DNA of 62,055 nucleotides from Actinomycetes bacterium (lineage in GTDB: Bacteria; Actinomycetota; Actinomycetes; Actinomycetales; Microbacteriaceae). Position 1 is the stretch's first letter; each line of letters begins with the position of its first letter. Made by a program: the position numbers and the translations under genes. The notes beneath the pieces are model-generated. The model was given only the letters and a program-made list of their open reading frames with translations, was not told the origin of the DNA and searched no databases. The stretch covers positions 1-62,055 of the forward strand of contig JAEZHW010000028.1 in NCBI GenBank assembly GCA_023436775.1, written 5' to 3'. Below, in pieces: positions 1 through 8,106 of the stretch.

Positions 1-21
1 GGGTTCCCGCAAAGGGAACCC
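1..21 (-). terminator. hairpin downstream of the sugar-binding protein gene
   Basis: GGGTTCCC (1-8) pairs perfectly with GGGAACCC (14-21) around a 5-nt loop. It lies about 40 bp after the stop of the binding-protein gene on the minus strand, so it is a terminator, or a partial attenuator if the transporter ATPase and permease genes follow outside the window. There is no U-tract. Confidence 0.55.
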
Positions 22-61
22 CGCACCTGGCTTGGGTGGGAGGGTGTGGCTCCCGACCCGG

Positions 62-1048
62 TTAGAACTGACGGTTCGGCAGCGCCGCGGCCGCAGCCTC
101 GGGCGAGTCGAAGGTCAGGCTCGGGACGATGATGTAGGACGGGACGGACTCGCCGGCCAGCGTCTTCTTGATCACGTCAACGAGGGTCTCGCCGAACAGC
201 GGGTTGTACTCAGCGACGAAGCTGAGCTTGCCCGCGGCGAGGGCTTCCATGGCGCCCTTGGTGCCGTCGATCGTGGCGATCTTGACGTCCACACCCGGGG
301 TCAGGCCGGCCTCTTCGACTGCCAGAGCCGCACCGATACCCATTTCGTCGTTCTGTGCGAACACGAACTGGATGTCGTTGTTGTACTTCTTCAGCAGGGT
401 CTCGAAGACGCTCTTGCCTTCGTCCGCCGACCAGTTGGCGGTCTGGGCCTCGAGCTTGGTGAAGTTCGAGTTAATGACCGCATCGAAGCCCTGGTTGCGC
501 TCGTTCACCACACCGACGCCCGCCGGGCCTTCGAGCGTGACGTACTTCGCGCCGTTCGGGAACTGGGTGTTGGCCCAGGCAGCGATGCCCTTGGCGACCT
601 CGATGTTGTCGGGAGCAACACGGGTCACGTAGAGGCTGGTGTCGTTCGGCTCGATGCCGCGATCGACCAGGATCACCGGGATCTCGGCCTCCTGCGCACG
701 CTTCAGCGTGGCTTCCCAACCGGAACCCTCAGTCGCCGACAGCAGGATGACGTCCACGCCCTCGTCGATGAACGAGGTGAAGGAGTCGATCTGCGACTTC
801 TGGTCGAGGTTCGCGGCCGGAGCGTACTTCAGCTCGTAGCCCTTGTCAGCGGTGAACGTCTCCTGGACGTTCTTCTCGTTTGCTGCGCGCCATGCACCCT
901 CAGGACCGACCGCGACAAAGCCGATGGTGATGACACCATCGCCGCTGTCGTTCGAGTCGCCCGACGGTGCGCAGGCGGTGAGGCCGAGGGCCAGGGCCCC
1001 GGCGGTGGCCAGGCCCAGGGCCTGACCGAGACGGTTCTTCTTCAGCAT
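62..1048 (-). CDS. YtfQ-like sugar ABC transporter substrate-binding lipoprotein
   Basis: Extracytoplasmic sugar-binding protein (328 aa) of the ribose/galactofuranose class. The N-terminus is a lipoprotein signal with a lipobox (LTAC, Cys26), so it should be anchored on the outer face of the membrane. The mature part follows E. coli YtfQ closely: GFVAVGPEGAWR near the start, then DRGIEPNDTSLY, and NDEMGIGAALAVEEAG in the second lobe. The ATG at 1048 is preceded by AGGAGGAGA; a longer frame would run through the operator at 1134-1151. The neighbouring arabinose genes and shared operator suggest L-arabinose or an arabino-oligosaccharide as ligand (inference). The ATPase and permease genes are not in the window and may lie beyond its left edge. 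Confidence 0.88.
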   Translation of the reverse strand: MLKKNRLGQALGLATAGALALGLTACAPSGDSNDSGDGVITIGFVAVGPEGAWRAANEKNVQETFTADKGYELKYAPAANLDQKSQIDSFTSFIDEGVDVILLSATEGSGWEATLKRAQEAEIPVILVDRGIEPNDTSLYVTRVAPDNIEVAKGIAAWANTQFPNGAKYVTLEGPAGVGVVNERNQGFDAVINSNFTKLEAQTANWSADEGKSVFETLLKKYNNDIQFVFAQNDEMGIGAALAVEEAGLTPGVDVKIATIDGTKGAMEALAAGKLSFVAEYNPLFGETLVDVIKKTLAGESVPSYIIVPSLTFDSPEAAAAALPNRQF

Positions 1049-1133
1049 TGATCTCCTCCTCGAGATCGATCCGACCGATCTGGCCGGTGACTTGCAGTAC
1101 CCCCGCGGACACTCCGGTGTGCAACGGTGCCGC

Positions 1134-1151
1134 AATGTTACCGGTAACATT
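1134..1151 (-). promoter_or_regulatory. LacI-type operator over the binding-protein promoter
   Basis: AATGTTACCGGTAACATT is a perfect 18-bp palindrome. Its core ATGTTACCGGTAACAT recurs exactly at 2588-2603 upstream of araB. On the minus strand a -10 (TAACAT, 1140-1135) lies inside the palindrome, with a -35-like TTGTGT (1164-1159) 18 bp upstream, so a bound repressor would cover the promoter. The CG-centred palindrome is typical of LacI-family operators and the divergent gene encodes such a regulator. Confidence 0.85.
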
Positions 1152-1358
1152 TTTCAAAACACAAGGGGTTTGTTTCTTCGAATCTGTTTCCGGCCGAGGT
1201 GAGGACCTCCGAATCTTGCGACATTCCGTGCCTGCAACGCGTCAGGCAATCGCGTGAACGCACGGAACTTGCCGACCACTTGTCGCCCGATTCGCCACGC
1301 CATGTCCCCCACAAAATTGGCACCGAGCCCGATGCTCGGTAGTACGCTCAGGAGCACC

Positions 1359-2408
1359 ATGACCACACCTGAACCGCGGCGCGGCAGCGACGAGAACGGC
1401 GCAAGCGCCAAACGTCGCGGCCCAAGTATGCGCGATGTGGCGGTCCTCGCCGGCGTTTCACACCAAACCGTTTCGCGCGTGCTGAACGGCCACAACAGCA
1501 TCAAGGACGAGACCCGCGAGAAGGTGCTCGCCGCGATCGCCTCGGTGAACTACCGCCGCAACAGCGTCGCCCGGACCCTCGCCACCAGTCGCTCGCAGCG
1601 CATCGGCGTGATTGTCGATAGCGCCGGCCTCTACGGCCCGAACAGCACCCTGCGCGCCATCGAAGAATCCGCCTGGGAGGCTGGCTACGCGGTGAGCGCG
1701 ATCACCGTCTCGGGCAATTCAGCGATCACCACCCAGGAGGCGCTGGACAGTCTCATCGCCCAGGGCGTGGATGCCTTGTGTGTGATCGCACCACGCATCA
1801 CCTCAGTGGACACCATCCGCCAATCCACCCATGACCTGCCCACGCTGTTGGTCAAGGCCGAAGGCGAAGAACAGCACCACACGCTCTCGGTGGATCAACG
1901 CCTCGGCGCCGAGCTGGCGATGCAACACCTGCTGGACCTGGGTCACACCAAGATCTTGCACATCGCCGGTCCCCAGGACTGGCTCGATGCGCGCGGACGT
2001 GCGAAGGCCTGGCGTACCAGCCTCACCCAGGCTGGGCTCCCGGTGCCCGAGATGATCATCGGCGACTGGACAGCCGACTTTGGCTACCAGACTGCGCTGC
2101 AGCTTGCCAACCGCGGCGACTTCACCGCCGTCTTCGTCGCAAACGACCAGATGGCCCTCGGCCTGTTGCACGGCTTCCACCAGGCCGGCCTTCGAGTGCC
2201 CGAGGACGTCAGCATCGTCGGCTTCGACGACTTGCCCGAATCGAAGTACTACCTGCCGGCGCTGACCACGGTCCGCCAAGACTTCCACGAGGTCGGCCGC
2301 CGCAGCGTCGACGTCCTGCTGGCAGCGCTGCAGGACGAGGAAGCACCGATGCGGACGCTCATCGAGCCGGAGCTTGTGGTGCGCGAATCCACCGCTCGAC
2401 TGCAGTAG
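1359..2408 (+). CDS. LacI-family regulator, probable AraR-type arabinose repressor
   Basis: Transcription factor of 349 aa. An N-terminal LacI helix-turn-helix (SMRDVAVLAGVSHQTVSRVLNG) with hinge helix (ARTLATSRSQRIGVIV) is followed by a periplasmic-binding-protein-like sensor domain ending in VSIVGFDDLPESKYYLPALTTV. The ATG at 1359 has AGGAG four bases upstream; an in-frame start at 1254 would add an atypical 35-residue extension. It is divergent from the binding-protein gene and upstream of araB and araA, and both flanking transcription units carry the same palindrome, so it most likely represses them until arabinose or a relative binds. LacI-type AraR regulators of this kind are known in corynebacteria; the ligand here is inferred. 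Confidence 0.87.
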   Translation: MTTPEPRRGSDENGASAKRRGPSMRDVAVLAGVSHQTVSRVLNGHNSIKDETREKVLAAIASVNYRRNSVARTLATSRSQRIGVIVDSAGLYGPNSTLRAIEESAWEAGYAVSAITVSGNSAITTQEALDSLIAQGVDALCVIAPRITSVDTIRQSTHDLPTLLVKAEGEEQHHTLSVDQRLGAELAMQHLLDLGHTKILHIAGPQDWLDARGRAKAWRTSLTQAGLPVPEMIIGDWTADFGYQTALQLANRGDFTAVFVANDQMALGLLHGFHQAGLRVPEDVSIVGFDDLPESKYYLPALTTVRQDFHEVGRRSVDVLLAALQDEEAPMRTLIEPELVVRESTARLQ

Positions 2409-2572
2409 CCAACACCCCGACGCGAGGCGGTGCACCGCCGCGCCGCCGCAGCGCGCGATTGCTGGGCAGGCGACCGCCATCGCGAGCCGCGCAACTCGGG
2501 TGAGCACCGCCTCGCCCATCCGTGCTGACCGGGCGTTCGAGCCGCGCTGACCGGTCGGCCGCAGAAACACCC

Positions 2573-2603
2573 TTGACAGCGGCGCTCATGTTACCGGTAA
2601 CAT
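2573..2603 (+). promoter_or_regulatory. araB promoter with LacI-type operator
   Basis: A -35 TTGACA (2573-2578) and a -10 TAACAT (2598-2603) are 19 bp apart. The -10 is the right half of ATGTTACCGGTAACAT (2588-2603), identical to the core at 1135-1150. Operator placement over the -10 matches the binding-protein promoter, implying co-repression. Confidence 0.82.
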
Positions 2604-2659
2604 TGGGCATCCCGAGGGCAGAGCCGCCCATGGGTGAATCGCAACGAAGGGGTTCGGGC

Positions 2660-4348
2660 GTGAGCACATCGAGCGCTGCAAGCAGCGACCGCTACGTCAT
2701 TGGCGTCGACTACGGCACGCTGTCTGGTCGGGCAGTAGTGGTGCGCGTGAGCGACGGTGCCGAGCTCGGCAGTGCCGTGCACGAGTACCCGCACGCAGTC
2801 ATGGACCGCATGCTGGCCGACGGCACGCCGCTGCCACCGGAGTGGGCGCTGCAGGATCCCGAAGACTACGTCGACGTGCTGCGAACGGCCGTCCCCGAGG
2901 CGGTCCGCGAGGCCGGCATCGAGCCAGAACAGGTCATCGGCATCGCCACGGACTTCACCGCCTGCACCATGGTGCCGACCCTCACCGATGGCACGCCGCT
3001 GAGCCGGCTGCCCGAGTATCGCAACCGGCCGCACGCCTACGTCAAGCTGTGGAAGCACCATGCGGCGCAGGGCCAGGCCGACCGAATCAACGAGCTGGCG
3101 GCTGCCCGCGGTGAGTCGTGGCTGCCTCGCTACGGCGGACTGATCTCGTCCGAGTGGGAGTTTGCCAAGGGCCTGCAACTGCTCGAAGAAGACCCCGAAC
3201 TCTACGCGCGCACCGAACGCTGGGTCGAGGCGGCCGACTGGATCGTGTGGCAGCTCTGCGGCCAGTACGTCCGCAACGCCTGCACCGCCGGCTATAAGGG
3301 AATTCTGCAGGACGGTGCCTACCCAAGCCGCGAGTTCCTGGCCGCCCTGAACCCGGCATTCGTTGACTTCGTCAGCGATAAGCTGGAACACCCCATCGGT
3401 CAGCTCGGCGACAAGGCCGGCACGCTGACCGCTGAAGCTGCTGCCTGGACCGGCCTCCCCGAAGGCATCGCGGTCGCAGTCGGCAACGTCGACGCCCACG
3501 TCACTGCACCCGCGGCGAAGGCGGTCGAGCCCGGCCAGATGGTGGCCATTATGGGCACCTCGACCTGCCACGTCATGAACGGCGACACCTTGCGCGAAGT
3601 GCCGGGTATGTGTGGCGTTGTGGACGGTGGCATCCTCGCGGGCCTCTACGGCTACGAGGCTGGCCAGTCCGGCGTCGGCGACATCTTTGGTTGGTTCGTC
3701 AAGCACCAAGTGCCGCAGTCCTACTTCGACCGTGCCGATGCCCAGGGCATCTCGGTGCACCAACACTTGTCCGAGCTGACCGCTGACGACCCGGTCGGAT
3801 CCCACGGACTGATCGCGCTGGACTGGGCAAGTGGCAACCGATCAGTGCTGGTGGATCACGCGCTCTCTGGGCTCGTGCTCGGCCTGACCCTGCAAACCAC
3901 GCCGGAAGAGATTTACCGCGCGCTGGTGGAAGCCACCGCCTTCGGCACTCGCATCATCGTGGAGACCTTCAATGACGCAGGGGTCCCGGTGCGCGAGTTC
4001 ATTGCCGCGGGCGGTCTCATCAAGAACCCGGTGATGATGCAGATCTACGCGGACGTGCTGCGGCTGCCGATCCACCTGATCGACTCCGAACAGGGCCCGG
4101 CACTGGGATCGGCCATTCACGCCGCGGTGGCCGCGGGCGCGTACCCGGATGTGGCCAGCGCCGCGGCGGCCATGGGCAAGTTGCGCCGCGACGTGTTCGT
4201 CCCCGACGGGGCTCGTGCCGACGCCTACGACGATCTCTTCGCCGAGTACCGCACCCTGCACGACTACTTCGGTCGCGGTGCGAACGAGGTCATGCACCGA
4301 CTCAAGGCCATTCGACATGCGGCCCACTTGGCCGCCGCCTCGGCCTAA
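2660..4348 (+). CDS. araB: L-ribulokinase
   Basis: FGGY-family kinase phosphorylating L-ribulose to L-ribulose 5-phosphate, the second step of bacterial arabinose catabolism. The sequence opens with the first ATPase motif (YVIGVDYGTLSGRAVVV), continues with IGIATDFTACTMVP and MGTSTCHVMNG, and ends with the C-terminal FGGY lobe (EFIAAGGLIKNPVMMQIYADVL). GTG at 2660 is chosen because AAGGGG lies seven bases upstream and the 562-aa product matches the usual ~560 aa. ATG 2630 is a weaker alternative, and starts further upstream would overlap the operator. araA follows after 57 bp, likely as an operon. Confidence 0.93.
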   Translation: MSTSSAASSDRYVIGVDYGTLSGRAVVVRVSDGAELGSAVHEYPHAVMDRMLADGTPLPPEWALQDPEDYVDVLRTAVPEAVREAGIEPEQVIGIATDFTACTMVPTLTDGTPLSRLPEYRNRPHAYVKLWKHHAAQGQADRINELAAARGESWLPRYGGLISSEWEFAKGLQLLEEDPELYARTERWVEAADWIVWQLCGQYVRNACTAGYKGILQDGAYPSREFLAALNPAFVDFVSDKLEHPIGQLGDKAGTLTAEAAAWTGLPEGIAVAVGNVDAHVTAPAAKAVEPGQMVAIMGTSTCHVMNGDTLREVPGMCGVVDGGILAGLYGYEAGQSGVGDIFGWFVKHQVPQSYFDRADAQGISVHQHLSELTADDPVGSHGLIALDWASGNRSVLVDHALSGLVLGLTLQTTPEEIYRALVEATAFGTRIIVETFNDAGVPVREFIAAGGLIKNPVMMQIYADVLRLPIHLIDSEQGPALGSAIHAAVAAGAYPDVASAAAAMGKLRRDVFVPDGARADAYDDLFAEYRTLHDYFGRGANEVMHRLKAIRHAAHLAAASA

Positions 4349-4405
4349 CTTCCTACCCCACCGACGCGGACCAGTCAGGGTCTGCAGAAAGCACGAGGAC
4401 GCAGC

Positions 4406-5926
4406 GTGGTCACCAGCATCATTCCGGACCTTCGCAACTACGAAGTCTGGTTCCTCACCGGCAGTCAGGGACTCTACGGCGAGGAGACCCTCGCGCAGGT
4501 CGCCGAGCAGTCGCAGGCGCTCGTGGCCGGCCTCGATGGCGCGGCCGAGATTCCCGTGCGTGTGGTGTGGAAGCCGGTGCTGACCGACTCGGCGGCGATT
4601 CACCGAGCCGTACTCGACGCCAACGCTACGCCGAATGTGGTCGGAGTCATCACCTGGATGCACACCTTCTCGCCGGCAAAGATGTGGATCGCTGGCATGC
4701 AGGCGCTGGCCAAGCCGCTGCTGCACTTCCACACCCAGTCGAACCAGAAGCTGCCATTCGCAGACATCGACTTCGACTTCATGAATCTGAACCAGTCCGC
4801 GCACGGCGACCGCGAATACGGCTACATCCTGAGCCGACTCGGTATCGAGCGAAAGACGGTGATCGGGCACGTCTCGGACTCGCGTGCGCGAGGCGAGATT
4901 GGCGTGTGGACCCGCGCCGCCGCTGGCTGGGCCAGCCTGCGCGGCGCGCGGGTGGTGCGCTTCGGTGACAACATGCGCGAAGTGGCCGTCACCGAAGGCG
5001 ACAAGACCGAAGCAGAAGCAGTGTTCGGGGTCTCGGTGAACACCTGGGGCGTCAACGAGCTGACCGCACGCGTGGACGCGGTCGCCGACGCCGACGTTGA
5101 CGCCCTGGTGTCCGAGTACGACGCGGCCTACACCGTGGTGCCCGAACTGCAAGCCGGTGGTGCCCGTCGCGAATCGCTGCGCGACGCGGCCCGGATCGAG
5201 CTGGGCCTGCGGTCCATCCTTACCGAACTCAATGCGGTCGCATTCACGGATACCTTCGAAGACCTGGGCACCCTCAAGCAGTTGCCCGGCCTCGCCGTAC
5301 AGCGCCTGATGGCGGATGGTTACGGCTTTGGCGCGGAGGGCGACTGGAAGACCTCGATCCTGGTGCGCCTGGCCAAGGTGATGGGGGCCGGACTGCCCGG
5401 CGGCGCCTCGCTGATGGAGGACTACACCTACGACCTGACCCCGGGCGACGAGAGCATTCTTGGCGCGCATATGCTCGAGATTTGCCCGAGCCTGACCGTC
5501 AAGAAGCCCTCGCTGGAGATCCACCCGCTGGGCATCGGCGGGAAGGACGACCCGGTGCGCCTGGTCTTCGACACCGACCCCGGCGAGGCGGTGGTCGTTG
5601 CACTCTCGGACATGCGCGATCGCTTCCGCCTGACTGCGAACGTGGTCGACGTGATCCCGCTGCCGGCACCGCTGCCGAAGTTGCCAGTCGCGCGGGCCCT
5701 GTGGAAGCCTCGCCCCGACTTTGTCACGTCGGCGTCCGCGTGGCTGGCCTCTGGAGCGGCACATCACACCGTGCTCACCACCGCCGTCGGCGTGGAAGCC
5801 TTCCGTGACTTCGCCCGCATTGCGGGCACTGAACTGCTCGTGATCGATGAGCACACCCGGCCGGGCGAGTTCACCGATCGCGTGCATTGGAACCAGGCGT
5901 ACTACCGTCTGGCGCGCGGCTTGTAA
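4406..5926 (+). CDS. araA: L-arabinose isomerase
   Basis: Isomerises L-arabinose to L-ribulose, feeding AraB. The 506-aa length is normal for the family (~500). Recognisable blocks include VWFLTGSQGLYGEE at the N-terminus, GVITWMHTFSPAKMWI, LHFHTQSNQKLPF, and the central FGAEGDWKTSILVRL and MEDYTYDLTPGDESILGAHMLE, which carry metal-binding Glu and His residues in the family. GTG 4406 is preceded by GAGGA with six bases between. No araD (ribulose-5-phosphate 4-epimerase) follows; a strong terminator comes instead. Confidence 0.95.
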   Translation: MVTSIIPDLRNYEVWFLTGSQGLYGEETLAQVAEQSQALVAGLDGAAEIPVRVVWKPVLTDSAAIHRAVLDANATPNVVGVITWMHTFSPAKMWIAGMQALAKPLLHFHTQSNQKLPFADIDFDFMNLNQSAHGDREYGYILSRLGIERKTVIGHVSDSRARGEIGVWTRAAAGWASLRGARVVRFGDNMREVAVTEGDKTEAEAVFGVSVNTWGVNELTARVDAVADADVDALVSEYDAAYTVVPELQAGGARRESLRDAARIELGLRSILTELNAVAFTDTFEDLGTLKQLPGLAVQRLMADGYGFGAEGDWKTSILVRLAKVMGAGLPGGASLMEDYTYDLTPGDESILGAHMLEICPSLTVKKPSLEIHPLGIGGKDDPVRLVFDTDPGEAVVVALSDMRDRFRLTANVVDVIPLPAPLPKLPVARALWKPRPDFVTSASAWLASGAAHHTVLTTAVGVEAFRDFARIAGTELLVIDEHTRPGEFTDRVHWNQAYYRLARGL

Positions 5927-5943
5927 ATCGAACACCGCCGTCG

Positions 5944-5975
5944 GTGAGGGCTCCCTCTGCAGGGGGAGCCCTCAC
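5944..5975 (+). terminator. terminator of the araBA operon
   Basis: GTGAGGGCTCCC (5944-5955) is the exact reverse complement of GGGAGCCCTCAC (5964-5975), with an 8-nt loop, 18 bp after the araA stop. Confidence 0.85.
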
Positions 5976-6022
5976 TGGGTTCTTAGGCGCCAAGAAATCC
6001 CCCTCCAGGTGGAAGAGCCTCG

Positions 6023-6051
6023 GGGTACGCAACCGTACGGTTGAAGTACCC
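6023..6051 (+). promoter_or_regulatory. nested palindromic operator upstream of the ABC exporter
   Basis: A perfect 14-bp palindrome CAACCGTACGGTTG (6030-6043) is flanked by a second inverted pair, GGGTAC (6023-6028) and GTACCC (6046-6051). It lies 20 bp before the GTG of the exporter ATPase. The form suits a TetR- or GntR-type dimeric repressor, but no regulator gene is adjacent, so the cognate factor is unknown. Confidence 0.6.
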
Positions 6052-6070
6052 ACCAATGAGGAGGAATCCA

Positions 6071-6958
6071 GTGACCACCCTGAAGGTTGACGGCATCGCC
6101 AAGCGCTTTGATGAGCGCACGGTGCTCAACAACATCACCTTCACCGTTCCCGGCGGCCGCTTGACCGGCTTCGTCGGTGGCAACGGTGCCGGCAAGACCA
6201 CGACGATGCGCATCATCCTGGGCGTGCTCGAAGCAGACGCCGGGCAGGTGTTCCTCGACGACACCCGTCTCGAAGGCGGCAACCGCGGTCGCTTCGGCTA
6301 CATGCCGGAGGAGCGCGGGCTCTACCCGAAGATGCGGGTGCTGGAGCAGCTCGTCTACCTGGCTCGCCTGCACGGCCTGAGCGCTGCCGCGGCGACGCGC
6401 AATGCGACTGCCCTGGTCGAGCGCCTGGGCCTCGGCGAGCGCAAGGACGAGGACATTGAGAAGCTGTCGCTGGGCAACCAGCAGCGCGTGCAGATCGCCG
6501 CCTCGCTGGTGCACGACCCCGAGGTGCTGGTGCTCGACGAGCCGTTCTCCGGCCTCGACCCGATGGCCGTGAACGTCGTCGTCGACGTGCTGCGTGAGCG
6601 CGCGGCGCAGGGTGTGCCGGTGCTGTTCTCGTCGCACCAGCTCGATGTGGTCGAGCGCCTCTGCGACGACGTGGTCATCATCGCCGGTGGCGAGATTCGT
6701 GCCGCTGGCCCCCGCGAAGAACTGCGCAGCCGCTTCGCCGGCGAGCGCATCGCCATCACCCTTGCTGGCGACGCCGGCTGGCTGCGTTCGGAGCCCGGCG
6801 TCACCGTTGTCGAGTTCGAGGGCGACCACGCCCTGGTGGAACTCGACGGCATCACCCCCGACGCGCTGCTGCGCACCGCCCTTGACCGAGGCGGCGTTGT
6901 CGCCTTCACCCCGCATCGGCCGCACCTGGCCGAAATCTTCCAGGAGGTTGTCCGATGA
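6071..6958 (+). CDS. ABC transporter ATP-binding protein (NatA-like)
   Basis: Cytoplasmic ATPase of an ABC-2 type exporter, 295 aa. Walker A is GGNGAGKTTTMR, followed by the Q-loop region RFGYMPEERGLYPKM, the signature LSLGNQQRVQIAASL and Walker B VLVLDEPFSGLDP. The last ~80 residues form the accessory domain typical of NatA/YhaQ-type ATPases. GTG 6071 is chosen because GAGGAGGA at 6058-6065 sits five bases upstream, whereas the in-frame ATG 6056 lies before that ribosome site. The stop overlaps the permease start as ATGA, so the two are translationally coupled. Substrate unknown; sodium, peptide or drug export are the usual roles. Confidence 0.85.
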   Translation: MTTLKVDGIAKRFDERTVLNNITFTVPGGRLTGFVGGNGAGKTTTMRIILGVLEADAGQVFLDDTRLEGGNRGRFGYMPEERGLYPKMRVLEQLVYLARLHGLSAAAATRNATALVERLGLGERKDEDIEKLSLGNQQRVQIAASLVHDPEVLVLDEPFSGLDPMAVNVVVDVLRERAAQGVPVLFSSHQLDVVERLCDDVVIIAGGEIRAAGPREELRSRFAGERIAITLAGDAGWLRSEPGVTVVEFEGDHALVELDGITPDALLRTALDRGGVVAFTPHRPHLAEIFQEVVR

Positions 6959-8052
6959 GCACCGCCGTCACCAAGCCCTCGACGCTCCAGCAGCTCTCGC
7001 TGATCGCCGAGCGCGAGATTCGCGCGCGGCTGCGCAGCAAGACGTTCCTCGTCTCGACCGGCATCATCGTCGCGATCGTGCTCGCTGTGATCGTGCTGCC
7101 GGCCCTGTTCGCCGACTCCTCGCAGACCAAGGTCGCCGCCTTCGGCCCGAGCGCCACCGCCGCGCTGGAGCGCAACCCCGGCCTCGAGCAGGTCACCGCC
7201 AGTTCGGCTGCCGAGGCGGAAGCACTGGTGCGCAGCAAGGACGTCAGCGCCGCAGTCATCGATGATGCCGCCGCTCCGGCCGGCTTCAAGCTGGTAACGC
7301 TGTCCGAGATCGACAGCAACCTGACCCTGTCGCTGAGCGTCCAGCCCGAGGTGGTCGTGCTCGAGCCGGTGCTCGACAATTACTGGCTGGCCTACATCGT
7401 GGCCATCGGCTTCGGCGCCATCTTCATGGCCTCGGCGATGACCTTCGGCGGCAGTATCGCCACCAGCGTGGTTGAGGAGAAGCAGACCCGCATCGTCGAG
7501 ATCCTGCTGACCACGGTGTCGGCTCGCACCCTGCTGTTCGGCAAGGTCGTGGGCAATACGCTGCTGGCCTTCGGTCAGATCGCGATCGTGGGCGCTGCGG
7601 CTGGCATCGCGCTGTCGCTCACGAACCAGGGCGAGCTGCTCGCCGCCGTCGGCGCACCGATCCTGTGGTTCGTGCTGTTCTTCACCCTCGGCTTCGTGCT
7701 GCTGGCGTCGATGTTCGCAGCCCTCGCCGCGCTGGTGAGCCGAGCCGAGGATGTGCAGAGCGCGATCGCGCCGGTGACCTACCTACTGATGGTTCCGTAC
7801 GTGATGGTCATCATCGCCTTCAACAAGCCGGACATCCTGTCGATCATGAGCTACGTCCCCTTCTCAGCGCCGGTCGGCATGCCGATGCGCCTCTTCCTCG
7901 GCCAGGCCGACTTGTGGGAGCCGCTGCTGTCGCTGGCCATCCTGATCGTCAGCGCGATCGTGATCGTCAGCATTGGTGCCAAGATCTACGAGAACTCGCT
8001 GCTGAAGACCGGCGGTCGGGTCAAGTTGACCGAGGCGCTGCGCAACGCCTAG
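6955..8052 (+). CDS. ABC-2 type exporter permease (NatB-like)
   Basis: Integral membrane partner of the preceding ATPase, 365 aa. One membrane helix (residues ~29-52) is followed by a ~110-residue extracytoplasmic domain and then five or six helices, the ABC2_membrane_3/NatB architecture. The segment SVVEEKQTRIVEILLTTVSARTLLFGK is the conserved coupling region of this family. The ATG lies inside the ATPase stop (ATGA). A perfect hairpin follows the gene. Confidence 0.83.
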   Translation: MSTAVTKPSTLQQLSLIAEREIRARLRSKTFLVSTGIIVAIVLAVIVLPALFADSSQTKVAAFGPSATAALERNPGLEQVTASSAAEAEALVRSKDVSAAVIDDAAAPAGFKLVTLSEIDSNLTLSLSVQPEVVVLEPVLDNYWLAYIVAIGFGAIFMASAMTFGGSIATSVVEEKQTRIVEILLTTVSARTLLFGKVVGNTLLAFGQIAIVGAAAGIALSLTNQGELLAAVGAPILWFVLFFTLGFVLLASMFAALAALVSRAEDVQSAIAPVTYLLMVPYVMVIIAFNKPDILSIMSYVPFSAPVGMPMRLFLGQADLWEPLLSLAILIVSAIVIVSIGAKIYENSLLKTGGRVKLTEALRNA

Positions 8053-8064
8053 CCCCACATGACG

Positions 8065-8094
8065 ATGGCCCCGGAGGTGTTCCTCCGGGGCCAT
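8065..8094. terminator. bidirectional terminator between the permease gene and clpB
   Basis: ATGGCCCCGGAGG (8065-8077) pairs perfectly with CCTCCGGGGCCAT (8082-8094) around TGTT. It lies between two converging genes and can serve both. Confidence 0.85.
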
Positions 8095-8106
8095 TGCCGT
8101 TGCTGG

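Noticed and set aside
2409..2587. short gene between the LacI regulator and araB
   Set aside because: No frame with a ribosome site and start was found; the region is best read as the araB promoter region.
3842..5935. 697-aa reading frame on the minus strand opposite araB and araA
   Set aside because: It is antisense to two well-supported genes, its translation is low-complexity Arg/Gly/His-rich, and it has no motif. Long antisense frames are expected at high GC3.
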